A stretch of DNA of 41,005 nucleotides, taken from the NCBI GenBank assembly GCA_027449105.1, contig DAIDMG010000010.1, forward strand, positions 1-41,005. The letters run 5' to 3'. The notes under the pieces were generated by a model that was not told the origin of the DNA, ran no database searches, and was given only the letters and a program-made list of their open reading frames with translations. A program made the position numbers and the translations under genes. Shown piece after piece: positions 18,112 to 27,760 of the stretch. The stretch is from Acidiphilium sp. (GTDB lineage: Bacteria; Pseudomonadota; Alphaproteobacteria; Acetobacterales; Acetobacteraceae). Positions within the stretch are counted from its first letter, which is position 1. The number at the start of each line of letters is the position of its first letter.

Positions 18112-18987
18112 ATGCGTGTGACCTGTCCCTACTGCGGAACGCCCTATCGATTGCCGGAAACCGTTTCTAGCAGGCTGCCCGCTTTTCTCCGGTGTGCGAA
18201 GTGCAAGCAACGATGGCGAGCCACCCCTGATCCACTGGAGCCTGTTGCTCAATGCGTCGAGCCTGCCCCCAGCACAATATCTCTCGCCGTTCCTCCGGCA
18301 CCACAGCCTTGGTCGCCACACAATCCAGCTTCGGGGCTCCTACGGAAATCCAGTCCCGCCCCCCCTGTGCCGGCGGCAGCCGAACCCGCGGAAGCGCCGG
18401 TGGACACCCTAACCACACCTGACGTCGATCCGCCTTTAGACTCGGACAGCGTTAGCAGCGAACAACCACGCCACAGCGATATGACGGCAGCACCGGAAGA
18501 CGAATCGGCAATTACAGGTAAAGCAGGCGCCCCGGCGGCAGAAGAACCCGATGCGAAGTCCTTGGCTGAACCTGGCGCTAGAGAGGCTGTTTTAGCCGCG
18601 TCCAGAGAGTCTGATTTGGCGAATTTCGCTTCCGTTGTCTCTCGCGCCGATACCGCGAAAGCGGAGGGCATAAAAGACTCGACTCTGAACCGTCTCACCG
18701 ACCCAAAATCGGAAGCCGAATTACATCGTGCCTTGATCGCCGAAACGGAAAAACAGCAGCCCGATCCGCATATCGGGGAACACTCTGCACGCTTGCCAGC
18801 ATTATCGCAAAGGGTCGCTTCGCGGGCTGCAGGTGCCGGTGTGCTCTGGGTCGCTTCAATTCTAGTACTCTCGTTCATAATCGTTTTGATTATTTTGCTA
18901 CGTGGCCCAATCAGTCACTTTTGGCCACCGAGTCTTCGGCTATACCGTGCATTGGGACTAATGAGCTCACCGGTACGGGGATCTTGA
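18112..18987 (+). CDS. MJ0042-type zinc-ribbon single-pass membrane protein
   Basis: A 291-aa protein. The N-terminus is an MJ0042-type zinc ribbon with CPYC (Cys5, Cys8) and CAKC (Cys28, Cys31), followed by the typical KQRWRA. A long low-complexity middle rich in Pro, Ala, Glu and Ser follows. One transmembrane helix lies at about residues 241-264, with a short tail. This layout (cytosolic ribbon, disordered linker, C-terminal membrane anchor) is common next to ftsE in alphaproteobacteria. The function is unknown; the location suggests a link to division or envelope control. The domain call is secure, the role is not. Confidence 0.8.
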   Translation: MRVTCPYCGTPYRLPETVSSRLPAFLRCAKCKQRWRATPDPLEPVAQCVEPAPSTISLAVPPAPQPWSPHNPASGLLRKSSPAPPVPAAAEPAEAPVDTLTTPDVDPPLDSDSVSSEQPRHSDMTAAPEDESAITGKAGAPAAEEPDAKSLAEPGAREAVLAASRESDLANFASVVSRADTAKAEGIKDSTLNRLTDPKSEAELHRALIAETEKQQPDPHIGEHSARLPALSQRVASRAAGAGVLWVASILVLSFIIVLIILLRGPISHFWPPSLRLYRALGLMSSPVRGS

Positions 18988-19019
18988 CCGATCTTATCAC
19001 ATGCGTGAGTGCTGCGAAG

Positions 19020-20045
19020 ATGGTTCATCCGAGACTAACCCTCGACTCTCATGTCGACATTCCATGGCCCAGTAGAAACGACTTCTGCGCCGACGGTAAT
19101 CGGGCCGTCGACATCCCGAAGTTGCAGCGTGGAGGCATCAATGCCGTCTGCTTCGCCGCATATGTTCCGCAAGGCCCTCGCAATTCAGCTGGGACCCAGC
19201 GCGCGGGTGAGCGCACCTTGGCGATGCTCGACGAAATCCGGGCAATGGCGGCAATGCCAGGAATGGCGTATGCGACCGATGTCGCCGAAATCCGCGCCGC
19301 GTCAGCCCGCGGCGACATCGCCGTTCTCGCGGCGGTTGAGAACGGAACAGCGCTAGGTGGCAACCCGGACCTGATTGAGGAATTTAGTGCCCTTGGTGTC
19401 CGCTATGTCACGCTGACCCATAACGGGCATAATGCGTTAGCCGACTCTGCTATCCCCCGCCGCGACCTTGGCGACTCCGACATAGAGCATGACGGACTGT
19501 CCCCGCTCGGCCGAATGATGATTAGCCGTATGAACGATCTTGGGATCATGATCGACGTCAGTCATGCCTCGAAGCGCACGATGATGCAAGCAGCCACGCT
19601 GTCCCGCGCACCAGTAGTGGCCACGCACTCATGCGTCCGCGCGCTGTGCGACCACCCTCGCAATCTCGATGACGAACAGCTTAAAGCCATTCGCGATGTT
19701 GGTGGTGTCATACAGATCACATTGGTTCCGGGATTCCTGCGGCCGAATGCCAAAGCTGCCGAAGTTAGTGTCAATTCCGTCGTAGATCATATCCAGTACG
19801 TCATTGACATTATCGGCATCTCTCATGTTGGGATAGGAACGGATTTCGATGGGGGTGGCGGTGTTGCCGGCTGCGCGAGCGCGGCGGAATTGCCCGCGCT
19901 AACCGCTGCACTGCGGGCGCACGGCTATCCTGAAGACGCAATCGAGCAAATTTGGGGTGGCAATTTTTTGCGTACGCTTGAAGCCGCCGAATCAGCGGCA
20001 ATACGAGTCAATCCGTGCGTAGGCGTTTCCAGTCACAACGTTTGA
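19020..20045 (+). CDS. M19-family membrane-type dipeptidase
   Basis: A zinc dipeptidase of the renal-dipeptidase family, which splits dipeptides, often with D-residues at the C-terminal side. The 341-aa form has the metal motif DSHVD (His11, Asp13), the bridging Glu107 in AVENG, His172 in DVSHAS and His193 in ATHS. It also has GTDFDGGGG and IWGGNFLR near the end. ATG 19020 best matches the family N-terminus. TTG 18984, overlapping the previous stop, is the alternative, and the open frame extends to 18921. Ribosome sites are weak for all. The 3' end overlaps the convergent phosphorylase-like gene by 38 bp. No signal peptide is seen. Confidence 0.9.
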   Translation: MVHPRLTLDSHVDIPWPSRNDFCADGNRAVDIPKLQRGGINAVCFAAYVPQGPRNSAGTQRAGERTLAMLDEIRAMAAMPGMAYATDVAEIRAASARGDIAVLAAVENGTALGGNPDLIEEFSALGVRYVTLTHNGHNALADSAIPRRDLGDSDIEHDGLSPLGRMMISRMNDLGIMIDVSHASKRTMMQAATLSRAPVVATHSCVRALCDHPRNLDDEQLKAIRDVGGVIQITLVPGFLRPNAKAAEVSVNSVVDHIQYVIDIIGISHVGIGTDFDGGGGVAGCASAAELPALTAALRAHGYPEDAIEQIWGGNFLRTLEAAESAAIRVNPCVGVSSHNV

Positions 20046-20673
20046 GTGCCCCACGCAGATTCTTGCGGGCCGCCGCGGCATTTATGCCAAGAGCAACAAG
20101 TGCAGAAACGTCCCGAGGTGATCGAATCGCATAGCGAAGGATGACGCCGAAGCGGATGCGGCCGGTGCTATCAAGGGCGCTTTCGACAATGTCCGGCAGG
20201 CTCACCCAAGCAGGGTCTGCAATCGCGCGCAGAACTGCAAACGGCAATCCAGCATTTGCAGCCACGCGGGCAACGACACCGGATTCGAGATCAATCGCAC
20301 TGGCCCCGGATGCGGTAAAAAGGCTCGACTTTTCGGCCGCCGAACACACGACCCGTTCTCCGGCCAATACGGCCTCACAATTTGCGCCACCAAATGCGTC
20401 GAGAAGTTCAGGATCTATCGCAAACCACGACCCAGCGCTACTAACGCCACGCGGCCGCAGAACGGTCCCGGGAGCAAGCAGGGGATCAAGACCACCGGCA
20501 AGCCCGAAGCTGATCAGTGCCGTAACACCAAGATCGCAAAGCTTGACCGCCGCATCGTGGGCTCCTGTGACACCGCCGCCGCCAGGCCGACAAAGCACGT
20601 CATACGGCTCAAGCAGGGCTGCTTCCGCTGCCAGCCCTGTGACAAAACCGGCGTTGAATTTCGGATCCGTCAA
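20008..20673 (-). CDS. Nucleoside-phosphorylase superfamily protein, HpnG-like
   Basis: A 221-aa protein related to purine-nucleoside phosphorylases and MTA/SAH nucleosidases. The opening [13 protein letters not shown], the glycine-rich [10 protein letters not shown] and the [13 protein letters not shown] block (the DMES region of the superfamily) are visible. Short relatives with this pattern include HpnG, the adenosylhopane nucleosidase of hopanoid synthesis. No other hopanoid gene is in the window, so HpnG is a suggestion. The start is TTG 20673, overlapping the infC stop as TTGA, so it is translated after infC. The 3' end overlaps the dipeptidase gene on the other strand. Confidence 0.65.
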   Translation of the reverse strand: MTDPKFNAGFVTGLAAEAALLEPYDVLCRPGGGGVTGAHDAAVKLCDLGVTALISFGLAGGLDPLLAPGTVLRPRGVSSAGSWFAIDPELLDAFGGANCEAVLAGERVVCSAAEKSSLFTASGASAIDLESGVVARVAANAGLPFAVLRAIADPAWVSLPDIVESALDSTGRIRFGVILRYAIRSPRDVSALVALGINAAAARKNLRGALKRCDWKRLRTD

Positions 20674-21209
20674 CGCGGTGCGAGTACCATCACCATCTGG
20701 CGGTTTTCCATCCGAGGCATCTGCTCAATTTTGGTGTCGCTCTCCATATCGTTCCGGATACGTTCGAGGACTTTGACGCCGATTTCTTGGTGTGCCATCT
20801 CTCGGCCACGAAAGCGCAACGTCACTTTAACTTTATCGCCTTCATCAATGAAGTTTTTCATCGCACGCAACTTCACCTGATAGTCATTCTCGTCGATGTT
20901 GGGGCGGACTTTGATCTCTTTGATCTCGACGACTTTCTGCTTCTTGCGGGCCTCGTTCTTTTTCTTCTGCTGTTCATACTTGAACTTGCCGTAATCAAGC
21001 AGCTTGCAGACCGGTGGTTCGGCGTTCGGGCTGATCTCAACCAAATCGAGGCCGACTTCGGTAGCGCGGCGCAAGGCCTCACGCACACTAAGAACACCGA
21101 TCATCTCGCCTTGCGCATCGATCAGCCGGACTTGCGGCACTCGGATATCATCGTTGACCCGTGGACCTTCGCGGCTAGGCGGGGCCGGTGGCAGCGGAAT
21201 TCTAGCTAT
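20670..21209 (-). CDS. infC: Translation initiation factor IF-3 with a non-canonical ATA start
   Basis: IF-3 binds the 30S subunit, prevents subunit joining and proofreads start codons. The full 179-aa protein includes the N-terminal block [17 protein letters not shown], a Lys-rich linker ([11 protein letters not shown]) and the C-terminal domain with [11 protein letters not shown]. The first ordinary start in frame, a GTG at 21140, would cut off the conserved GPRVNDDI segment. Upstream of it the frame meets TAA four codons before ATA 21209, and there is no ATG, GTG or TTG between. AGGAG lies exactly 6 nt before ATA. Rare starts in infC are known (ATT in E. coli) and allow IF-3 to repress its own translation. 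rpmI and rplT do not follow; a phosphorylase-like gene does. Confidence 0.93.
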   Translation of the reverse strand: MARIPLPPAPPSREGPRVNDDIRVPQVRLIDAQGEMIGVLSVREALRRATEVGLDLVEISPNAEPPVCKLLDYGKFKYEQQKKKNEARKKQKVVEIKEIKVRPNIDENDYQVKLRAMKNFIDEGDKVKVTLRFRGREMAHQEIGVKVLERIRNDMESDTKIEQMPRMENRQMVMVLAPR

Positions 21210-21220
21210 GATGTTCTCCT
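21207..21220 (-). promoter_or_regulatory. infC ribosome-binding site and ATA initiation codon
   Basis: On the minus strand AGGAG (21220-21216), then six bases, then ATA (21209-21207). ATC one codon before would have only 3 nt spacing, and ATT three codons later would have 15 nt. ATA is therefore the best placed. Use of a codon that IF-3 discriminates against would give autoregulation, as is established for infC in E. coli. Confidence 0.6.
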
Positions 21221-21792
21221 GTCGTTATTATGATCTCGTTTCTCTAGACAGAACGACGAGCCGGCGCAACTGACACCTGCTGCCGCGATCCGAGGCTTTG
21301 CTTATAGACCAAAAATCCATCGTAAACAGCATGGAACGAGCATAAAAAGAAGGTCGAATGTCGCTTTCGGCCAGACTAGGACACGCGGCGAAGAGTCAGA
21401 GACAGAACCCGTACGCAGTGGCCCGCTGTCTCCCGCGTAACGCGGCTCATCCAAATTGGTGCCATTTCAGCTTAGTCGCCGATTGCCGCAAAATTCCCCG
21501 GCGTGCAGCCGCCTGCTGCCTTAGCCATCATGACCACCAGATCAAAATGTCTCCACAAGCGTCGGGAAGCGAGCACAAGATGCCCCCCCTTTTGCGATTT
21601 AATCAGCTGGGTGTGACGCCGACCACGGCCCGCGCACTGTCAATACGAGAGCCTTCTGGCCAGACATACGCGAGCGGTCAAATTTTTCTTCTCCCGATCC
21701 GCCGCGATCCTTGATCTTCGGCAGCCAATCAGCCAAACGGCTAGAAAGTCTAATACACTCCCCATTTATATGATCGAAGGGAACGAAATATC
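21210..21792. other. Divergent intergenic region between infC and a GNAT gene
   Basis: 583 bp that should contain the infC leader and the promoter of the GNAT gene. A 118-codon open frame on the plus strand (from 21358) has no recognisable family, and I regard it as chance. No riboswitch or RNA gene was recognised. Confidence 0.45.
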
Positions 21793-22227
21793 ATGGCTGA
21801 CATTGTGCATTTTCGGGCCGGCGATCCAGCACTCGCCGTTTGGCTACCACGGTGTGAGTCGCTGCACCGCCAGCTGCGCACCGACCTACCCACCGAATAC
21901 GCAGACCAGATTGCGAAAATACTAGCAGGTGGAGCAGAACTTGCCATCCTGCATGAGGATGCCGTACCCCGTGCGCTCGTGATGTTCCGTTGTTATTTGA
22001 ATACATTCGATGGCTACCGCTTTTATATCGATGATCTTGTGGCCGATTCTGCAAGCCCAACCGGCGGACACGGGAAGGCCATGTTTGAATGGTGCGAGGC
22101 GCAAGCGCGTTCACGGGGCTGCGCCTACATGGCTCTTAGTTCGGGGGTACAGCGGGAACGCGCACATCGCTTTTACTTCCGGCAAGGCATGAGCATCTCG
22201 ACTTTTGGTTTTCGGAAAAAGCTGTAG
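21793..22227 (+). CDS. GNAT-family N-acetyltransferase
   Basis: A 144-aa acyl-CoA-dependent acetyltransferase. The fold is recognisable from the strand-loop VMFRCYLNTFDGYRFYIDDLV, the acetyl-CoA pyrophosphate loop SPTGGHGKAMF (RGxGxG-like, here GGHGKA), and the C-terminal ALSSGVQRERAHRFYFRQGM. In relatives the last block is the AxxFYxxxGF motif. GAAGGGA lies before the ATG. The substrate cannot be inferred. It stands alone, divergent from infC and followed by a long empty gap. Confidence 0.8.
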   Translation: MADIVHFRAGDPALAVWLPRCESLHRQLRTDLPTEYADQIAKILAGGAELAILHEDAVPRALVMFRCYLNTFDGYRFYIDDLVADSASPTGGHGKAMFEWCEAQARSRGCAYMALSSGVQRERAHRFYFRQGMSISTFGFRKKL

Positions 22228-23483
22228 ATCTAAAGAAAAGACAAAAAATTTTCACCGCCTATTTCGCGTGTTGCGTGTTACGCCAAAAACACGCACGCGC
22301 GCATGTTCTTACATCCTCGCACCTAACGAACCAACTGAATGCATCCTCCGAACGCGCTCCACCGGCCTCTGCGCATCCATTTTCCATTCGGTGACCGGGT
22401 CCGGACGCGCGAGGTACATCCCTACTCCAGAGCCGCGGTGTGAATGAAGTTGAGGCGAGAAAGTCTAAAGCTTTATCGAAAAAACAAGGAATCCTAACAC
22501 TCGTTATTTTCGTTACAATCCACGACGAGAATCTGAGCCTGCCCGCAACGGCCGATCGTAGACAAACCGCCAATGCAAGATGCTGGACTCATTATCGAGG
22601 TCAGCACACCAACATGTTGTTGAAAACTCCGTTAAAACAAAAATTCGTCACTTGATTTCAGCAAGCTAGAAACCTCGGAAAGCCGGGCGCGATAGTTTGG
22701 TCTGGATTAATGAACGCCGTCAACTTTCCAGTGTCTAGGCACAAAAAACAGAAGCGTGTGACTGGCATGGATTGGTATCGCCCCCTAATAAGGGTACGCT
22801 TTTTGTGCAATACGGGTGTCTCTACGGGAAAGTGGCGCCATTCTCTTGCTGCGACTCAAAGGATGGTTCGATCTACCGGTGATTATCTGCGATTTTCATC
22901 CTAACATGCGAACACGGTAGCGGGCACGCCTATTCGATCGCATGATCGACTTTTCCCTAAATAACAACCTGCTCTGCCTGCGAGAGTCGCAACAAAAAAC
23001 GTCCACGAAAGACGGTGTTATGTCGACACAAAATTGCCCATGCTCACCACCCTCGGCTAAACATCCGCCAGATTCACGTTATATCTTCCAAGAGCAAAAC
23101 TTCCGGGTTTGCCGAGTCAAGTACCAAGCAGCAACAACTGTATCCTGGCGGAGGGCCGAGAGCACCTCTTTATCATTAAACGAGATAAATCCACCAAAAT
23201 CTGAATAATGCCACCGGCCTCTCTCTGAAAAGCAATTCACGCCGCAACACCGCTGACATCACCGATTAGTTCGTCCACGACCAGTGCGCGCCGGTTTTCG
23301 TTTATGTCTGCATCTCGCGGATTCAATTTCTGCACGCACGCACCAAAAAAAGTAAAAAACGAAGAATATTCGTTCGACGCCCCCCGCCGCATGGCCATAG
23401 CCTGTCGTCAACCCAGGATCGGCGTTACTTACAGCGCGTCGTTGCAGCCATTGACCTGAGTTACGCTGCTCTGCCGGCGATCT
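22228..23483. other. 1.26-kb gene-free convergent gap, AT-rich in places
   Basis: This is the largest stretch without a gene. It lies between the 3' ends of the GNAT gene and purH. Two 60-base lines I counted (22441-22500 and 22621-22680) are about 37% G+C, clearly below the neighbouring genes. Open frames (64 codons from 22710, 88 codons from 22942, 104 codons on the minus strand from 22573) have no recognisable protein character. I see no tRNA-like or transposase-like block. It may be decayed foreign DNA or carry an unrecognised RNA. Confidence 0.5.
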
Positions 23484-25025
23484 TCAATGCCGGAAGTGCC
23501 GCACGCCGGTGAAGACCATGGCCACTCCTGCTTTATCCGCAGCTGCGATCACTTCTGCATCACGAATCGAACCGCCCGGCTGGATGACCGCGGTCGCGCC
23601 CGCTTCGATCGCTGTCTCAAGGCCATCGGCAAACGGGAAAAATGCATCGGAAGCAACAACCGAACCCGCAATTGCTTTTCCACCTTTAGAGGCGGCAATG
23701 CGTGCAGAATCGACGCGACTCATTTGCCCCGCGCCAATGCCAGTCGTCGCAGCAGATTTCGCGTAGACAATAGCGTTCGATTTCACATGCTTGGCGACGC
23801 GGCTTGCGAAAATCAAATCAGCGAGTTCGGTCTCTGTTGGGCGGCTCTGGGTAACAATTCTCAGGTCATCGAGGTGGACCTGGCCACAGTCGCAATCCTG
23901 GGCAAGAAAACCACCACCAACGCTGCGAATGACGGTTCCGGCAACAGTCGGATCAGGCACAGCGCCTGCGATCAGCAGCCGCAAGTTCTTCTTTTTAGCC
24001 AGAATTTTAACCGCCTCCGGCTCCGCATCTGGCGCGATGATCACCTCAGAAAAAAGGTCTGCCATCTTTTCTGCGGCCGCCGCGTCAAGCGTACGATTGA
24101 CTGCTATGATGCCACCAAATGCACTGACTGGATCGCAGGCTAGAGCACGAGGCCAAGCGTCGGCAAGATCGGCACCCAGGGCCACACCGCATGGATTGGC
24201 GTGCTTGACGATGACAACCGCCGGTTCATCAAACTCAGCGACGCACTCGTAGGCTGCGTCGGTGTCATTAATGTTGTTATACGAGAGTTCCTTCCCCTGC
24301 ACCTGCCGCGCTGTCGCTACACCCGGCCGGTTTCCGGTTATGTAGAAAGCCGCCGCTTGGTGGGGGTTTTCGCCATAACGCAGAATTTGTCGCCTGGTGC
24401 CGACGATACTTCGCCGTTCTGGGAAACGCTCACCGACCTGACTGGCAAACCAGGACGCGATCGCGGCATCATAGGCCGCGGTGCGGCCAAACGCCGCGCA
24501 CGCGAATCGGCGACGTTGGGCAAGGGTAGTACCGCCGCTCTCAAGCGCGGCGATCAGATCGGGATATTGGGCGGGATCAGTCAGCACCGTAACAAAATCA
24601 TGGTTCTTGGCGCCGGCACGAATCAGCGCCGGCCCGCCAATATCAATATTTTCTATACACTCCGCGAACTCGGCTCCCTGCGCAACCGCGGCTTCGAACG
24701 CATAAAGATTGACTACCAACAGATCAATCGGAGAAATATCATATCGGTTCATTTGCGTAAGATGCTCAGGCAAATCGCGACGGCCGAGCAGACCACCATG
24801 AATTTTGGGCACCAACGTCTTCACTCGTCCATCGAGAATTTCTGGAAATCCCGTATAATCAGCCACTTCCGTTACGTTCATGCCTGCCTCACGTAAGGCG
24901 CGAGCTGAACCGCCAGTCGACAGGATTTCCACCTTCTTTGTTGTTAATGCCGCACCCAATTCGACCAACCCCGTCTTGTCGGATACCGATATCAGTGCGC
25001 GCCTGATGTTTACCACGTCGGTCAT
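23484..25025 (-). CDS. purH: Bifunctional AICAR formyltransferase / IMP cyclohydrolase
   Basis: Carries out the last two steps of IMP synthesis. The 513-aa protein starts with the cyclohydrolase domain ([25 protein letters not shown]). It continues with the AICAR transformylase domain ([38 protein letters not shown]). I use ATG 25025, preceded by AGGGG; TTG codons lie just upstream. It is 16 bp after creA and ends a six-gene minus-strand run from rpe. Confidence 0.96.
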   Translation of the reverse strand: MTDVVNIRRALISVSDKTGLVELGAALTTKKVEILSTGGSARALREAGMNVTEVADYTGFPEILDGRVKTLVPKIHGGLLGRRDLPEHLTQMNRYDISPIDLLVVNLYAFEAAVAQGAEFAECIENIDIGGPALIRAGAKNHDFVTVLTDPAQYPDLIAALESGGTTLAQRRRFACAAFGRTAAYDAAIASWFASQVGERFPERRSIVGTRRQILRYGENPHQAAAFYITGNRPGVATARQVQGKELSYNNINDTDAAYECVAEFDEPAVVIVKHANPCGVALGADLADAWPRALACDPVSAFGGIIAVNRTLDAAAAEKMADLFSEVIIAPDAEPEAVKILAKKKNLRLLIAGAVPDPTVAGTVIRSVGGGFLAQDCDCGQVHLDDLRIVTQSRPTETELADLIFASRVAKHVKSNAIVYAKSAATTGIGAGQMSRVDSARIAASKGGKAIAGSVVASDAFFPFADGLETAIEAGATAVIQPGGSIRDAEVIAAADKAGVAMVFTGVRHFRH

Positions 25026-25041
25026 CAACAAAAACCCCTGC

Positions 25042-25506
25042 TCAATGGGAACCGGTCACCGGCACAGCCGAGATAGCATTAGCTGGTGATCCATGAATAA
25101 TCTTCGTACTGATCAACAAGTAGACGATAGCCTTATGGTCGGGGTCCACAAAGCGGAAAAGATTGAAATGCTTGACCAAGAACGATGCGGAAATCGAGGC
25201 GATCTCCTGCCTCACCGGTAGACCGGCAGGAATCGTCACTGGCCCGTCTGCAAGGCACGACAGAGCAAAGCGTGATGGGTCGGTGGCCACGCCAAGACTG
25301 CCTTTGATACCGCCAGTCTTGGCGAAGCTGGCATAACACGCAACATTGGGAATCTTCGGATCATCCAAACGTTCGACAACAACCTTGTTGTTAGCTCCGA
25401 TAAGGCGGAAATCCGTCGACACCGATCCGATCGTAGTGTCAGCCCGCGCTGAAACGCCCAATACCGACAACCCCAGAAAGAACGCTACCCAGAGACCTCG
25501 ATTCAT
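25042..25506 (-). CDS. creA: CreA-family periplasmic protein
   Basis: A 154-aa exported protein with a signal peptide ([22 protein letters not shown]). The whole mature part resembles E. coli Cre[36 protein letters not shown] and the closing [12 protein letters not shown]. The function is not defined. ATG 25506 shares a base with the glycosyltransferase stop (TGATG), and GAAGGAG lies upstream. The E. coli gene sits beside creBCD regulators; here it is between a glycosyltransferase gene and purH, so it has no two-component partner nearby. Confidence 0.9.
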   Translation of the reverse strand: MNRGLWVAFFLGLSVLGVSARADTTIGSVSTDFRLIGANNKVVVERLDDPKIPNVACYASFAKTGGIKGSLGVATDPSRFALSCLADGPVTIPAGLPVRQEIASISASFLVKHFNLFRFVDPDHKAIVYLLISTKIIHGSPANAISAVPVTGSH

Positions 25507-26633
25507 CACTTTTCTCCTTCGCCGATGGCCCGTTCATAGACGGCGAGCGTGGCGCTGCAAATAACAGACTGACCATACAACGCCTCAGCCCGCGCCCTTC
25601 CGGCAGCCCCAAGGCTTGCGCGCATCGAGGAGTCCAAGATCAGCTTGGCCAAGGCATCGGCCAAAGCCGCGGGATCACGCGGCGGAACTAGAAGTCCCGT
25701 CTGGTCACGAACAACTGCATCCCGGCACCCCGTGACATCCGTGGCCACCACCGGCAGCCCTGAAGCCATCGCTTCAAGAAGAAATAAAGGTAGTCCCTCC
25801 CGATATGATGGCAGGCAAGCAATGTGAGCCGAATGCAGTAGCGCGGCCATGTCATCGACCCTACCAATCCAACGCACGGGAGATGCACCCCTCAGCACAG
25901 TGTCCGGCAGCGATCCAGGGTTTTCCGGGTCTGGCGTCCCGGCGAGGACCAGATCCGCCAAGTTGCCGCGCTCATGCAGGATTTTTCCGGCCTCAATATA
26001 TTCCCGCACACCCTTGTCGAGCAACATCCGTGCGCCGAGCACGACTTTGATGACGCCCGCCTTAGGCGAGTGCGGGCGGAAACGCTCTAGATCGACACCG
26101 GCTCCCGGGATCAGAATAGCTCTTTCGCTCGGAATCGCGCCGCTTGCCACGGCTGTCATCCGATCCTCCGAGTTCTCAAAAATGGCAAACGCCCCGCGCG
26201 CACCGATCGCGGTTTGGAGCGCTAACCGCACGAAAGGGCGTAGCAGGCGCGCCTTCAGGGAATTGGATGCAAACACAAACCCCTGCCCCACCGGAGCGTT
26301 GACCACGGACTTCACGCCAGCAATACCGGCTGCCAACGTCCCGAGGACGATTGCCTTTAAGGCGACGTGATGGACCACGTCTGGTTGTAATGAGCGATAA
26401 TGTCTGACAATGTCGGCGAACAGTAAAAATTCAGAAAACGGGTTAATCCGAGCCCGGACGAAATCGACCCCAATTACGCCAAACCCCTCCTCCCGCAGCA
26501 AAGCTGACGCTGGTCCCACGCGCGTCAAGACGGTTACGCGCCAGCCCGCCTCACGCGCCGCGCGGGCGCGCGAAAGAAAATGCGATGCGAAGAACCAGTC
26601 CTCGCCGATTAAGAAGACCAGATGCTTAGGCAC
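25506..26633 (-). CDS. Family 4 (GT4-type) glycosyltransferase
   Basis: A 375-aa GT-B-fold enzyme. The N-terminal half begins [20 protein letters not shown]. The C-terminal nucleotide-sugar domain contains [37 protein letters not shown] (the EX7E-type donor motif) and [14 protein letters not shown]. Such proteins add sugars to lipopolysaccharide O-antigen or exopolysaccharide intermediates at the cytoplasmic face. The start is GTG 26633, only 3 nt after galE, which could supply a UDP-galactose-type donor. The sugar and acceptor cannot be read from sequence. Confidence 0.88.
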   Translation of the reverse strand: MPKHLVFLIGEDWFFASHFLSRARAAREAGWRVTVLTRVGPASALLREEGFGVIGVDFVRARINPFSEFLLFADIVRHYRSLQPDVVHHVALKAIVLGTLAAGIAGVKSVVNAPVGQGFVFASNSLKARLLRPFVRLALQTAIGARGAFAIFENSEDRMTAVASGAIPSERAILIPGAGVDLERFRPHSPKAGVIKVVLGARMLLDKGVREYIEAGKILHERGNLADLVLAGTPDPENPGSLPDTVLRGASPVRWIGRVDDMAALLHSAHIACLPSYREGLPLFLLEAMASGLPVVATDVTGCRDAVVRDQTGLLVPPRDPAALADALAKLILDSSMRASLGAAGRARAEALYGQSVICSATLAVYERAIGEGEK

Positions 26634-26636
26634 GAT

Positions 26637-27641
26637 TTAAAATGCTGCCCTACTTTCCCATCGCCATGCGTCGCGGCACATATCCTCGATCTTACGAGTG
26701 GCTCGCCACTGTAGTAATCCTGCGGCCAGAGACGCATCAGCATAACACTCAGCAACGTCACCGGGACGCCGAGGCATGATTGAATACGGCACCTTTTTGC
26801 CCGTGGCCGCTTCAAATGCCGCCACGAGTTGCAGAACCGAATATCCGGTTCCAGTGCCAAGATTGACCGTGATAATCCCGCCGTGCCCAAGCGTGCGCCG
26901 GAGTGCAAGTTCATGGGCCTCAGCCAAGTCCATAACATGAATGTAATCGCGTATACCTGAGCCATCAGGCGTAGGGTAGTCATCGCCGAAAACGCGCAAA
27001 AAAGGGCGCCTCCCCCGCGCCACCTGACAAAGATACGGCATAAGGTTCGCCGGCACACCACGCGGATCTTCGCCGATCAGCCCGGAGATGTGCGCACCAA
27101 CCGGATTGAAATACCGCAGCACTGCCGCCGACTGGATGGCGCCGGTGCGGACCAGATCAGTGATCATACCCTCCATTACCAACTTCGTACGACCGTAAAC
27201 ATTGGTCGGATGCACGGCTGCGGTCTCCGTAATCGGGCAGATCTCAGGTTCACCGTACACCGCGGCAGAGGATGAAAACACGATGCGTGACACTCCCGCA
27301 CGCCGCATGGCGGCCAGCAAACGTACCGTTCCCACAATATTAACATCGAGATAAAGGAGCGGTTCCATCTCGCTTTCCCCGACGGCCTTTTTCGCAGCAA
27401 AGTGGATCACCGCATCGACCGGACAGGTGGAGAACGCCCGGGTTAGTGCAAGTTCGTCACGGATATCCGCTTCAATAACGGGAATCTCTATGCCGCTGAT
27501 CCGCTGGATCCGCTCCGGGACACCCCGATCCGCATTGGAAAAATCGTCGAGAAGAACGACGTTGTAGCCACGCTCCAGCAAAACGACCGCCGTGTGCGAA
27601 CCAATAAATCCCGCCCCACCCGTCAGCAAGATACGCGCCAT
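26637..27641 (-). CDS. galE: UDP-glucose 4-epimerase
   Basis: Interconverts UDP-glucose and UDP-galactose. The 334-aa short-chain dehydrogenase has the NAD loop GGAGFIG at 8-14, the active-site Ser in FSSSAAVYG (near 122-130), and the YxxxK pair Tyr149/Lys153 in NVYGRTK. The C-terminal GTGTGYSVLQLV and RRPGDVAECYAD motifs are specific to GalE. I start at ATG 27641; the open frame continues 18 codons upstream without similarity. It lies 119 bp after the heparinase-like gene and 3 bp before the glycosyltransferase. Confidence 0.93.
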   Translation of the reverse strand: MARILLTGGAGFIGSHTAVVLLERGYNVVLLDDFSNADRGVPERIQRISGIEIPVIEADIRDELALTRAFSTCPVDAVIHFAAKKAVGESEMEPLLYLDVNIVGTVRLLAAMRRAGVSRIVFSSSAAVYGEPEICPITETAAVHPTNVYGRTKLVMEGMITDLVRTGAIQSAAVLRYFNPVGAHISGLIGEDPRGVPANLMPYLCQVARGRRPFLRVFGDDYPTPDGSGIRDYIHVMDLAEAHELALRRTLGHGGIITVNLGTGTGYSVLQLVAAFEAATGKKVPYSIMPRRPGDVAECYADASLAAGLLQWRATRKIEDMCRDAWRWESRAAF

Positions 27642-27760
27642 TTGACCCAGATTCCTTGATTCGCCAGTATGGGATCTTGCCACTTCACCATCCATGCCGT
27701 CATTGGTGCCCCGGCCTGTTCCAATGTGGGAGCGCCAAAAACACTCATAGCAGGCTCATG

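Noticed and set aside
18249-18878. 209-codon minus-strand open frame opposite the zinc-ribbon gene
   Set aside because: It is the antisense of the low-complexity Pro/Ala/Glu-rich linker; the plus-strand protein has clear domains.
22710-23208. Two small plus-strand open frames (64 and 88 codons) in the large gap
   Set aside because: Composition and context give no sign of a real protein, and no good ribosome site precedes them.
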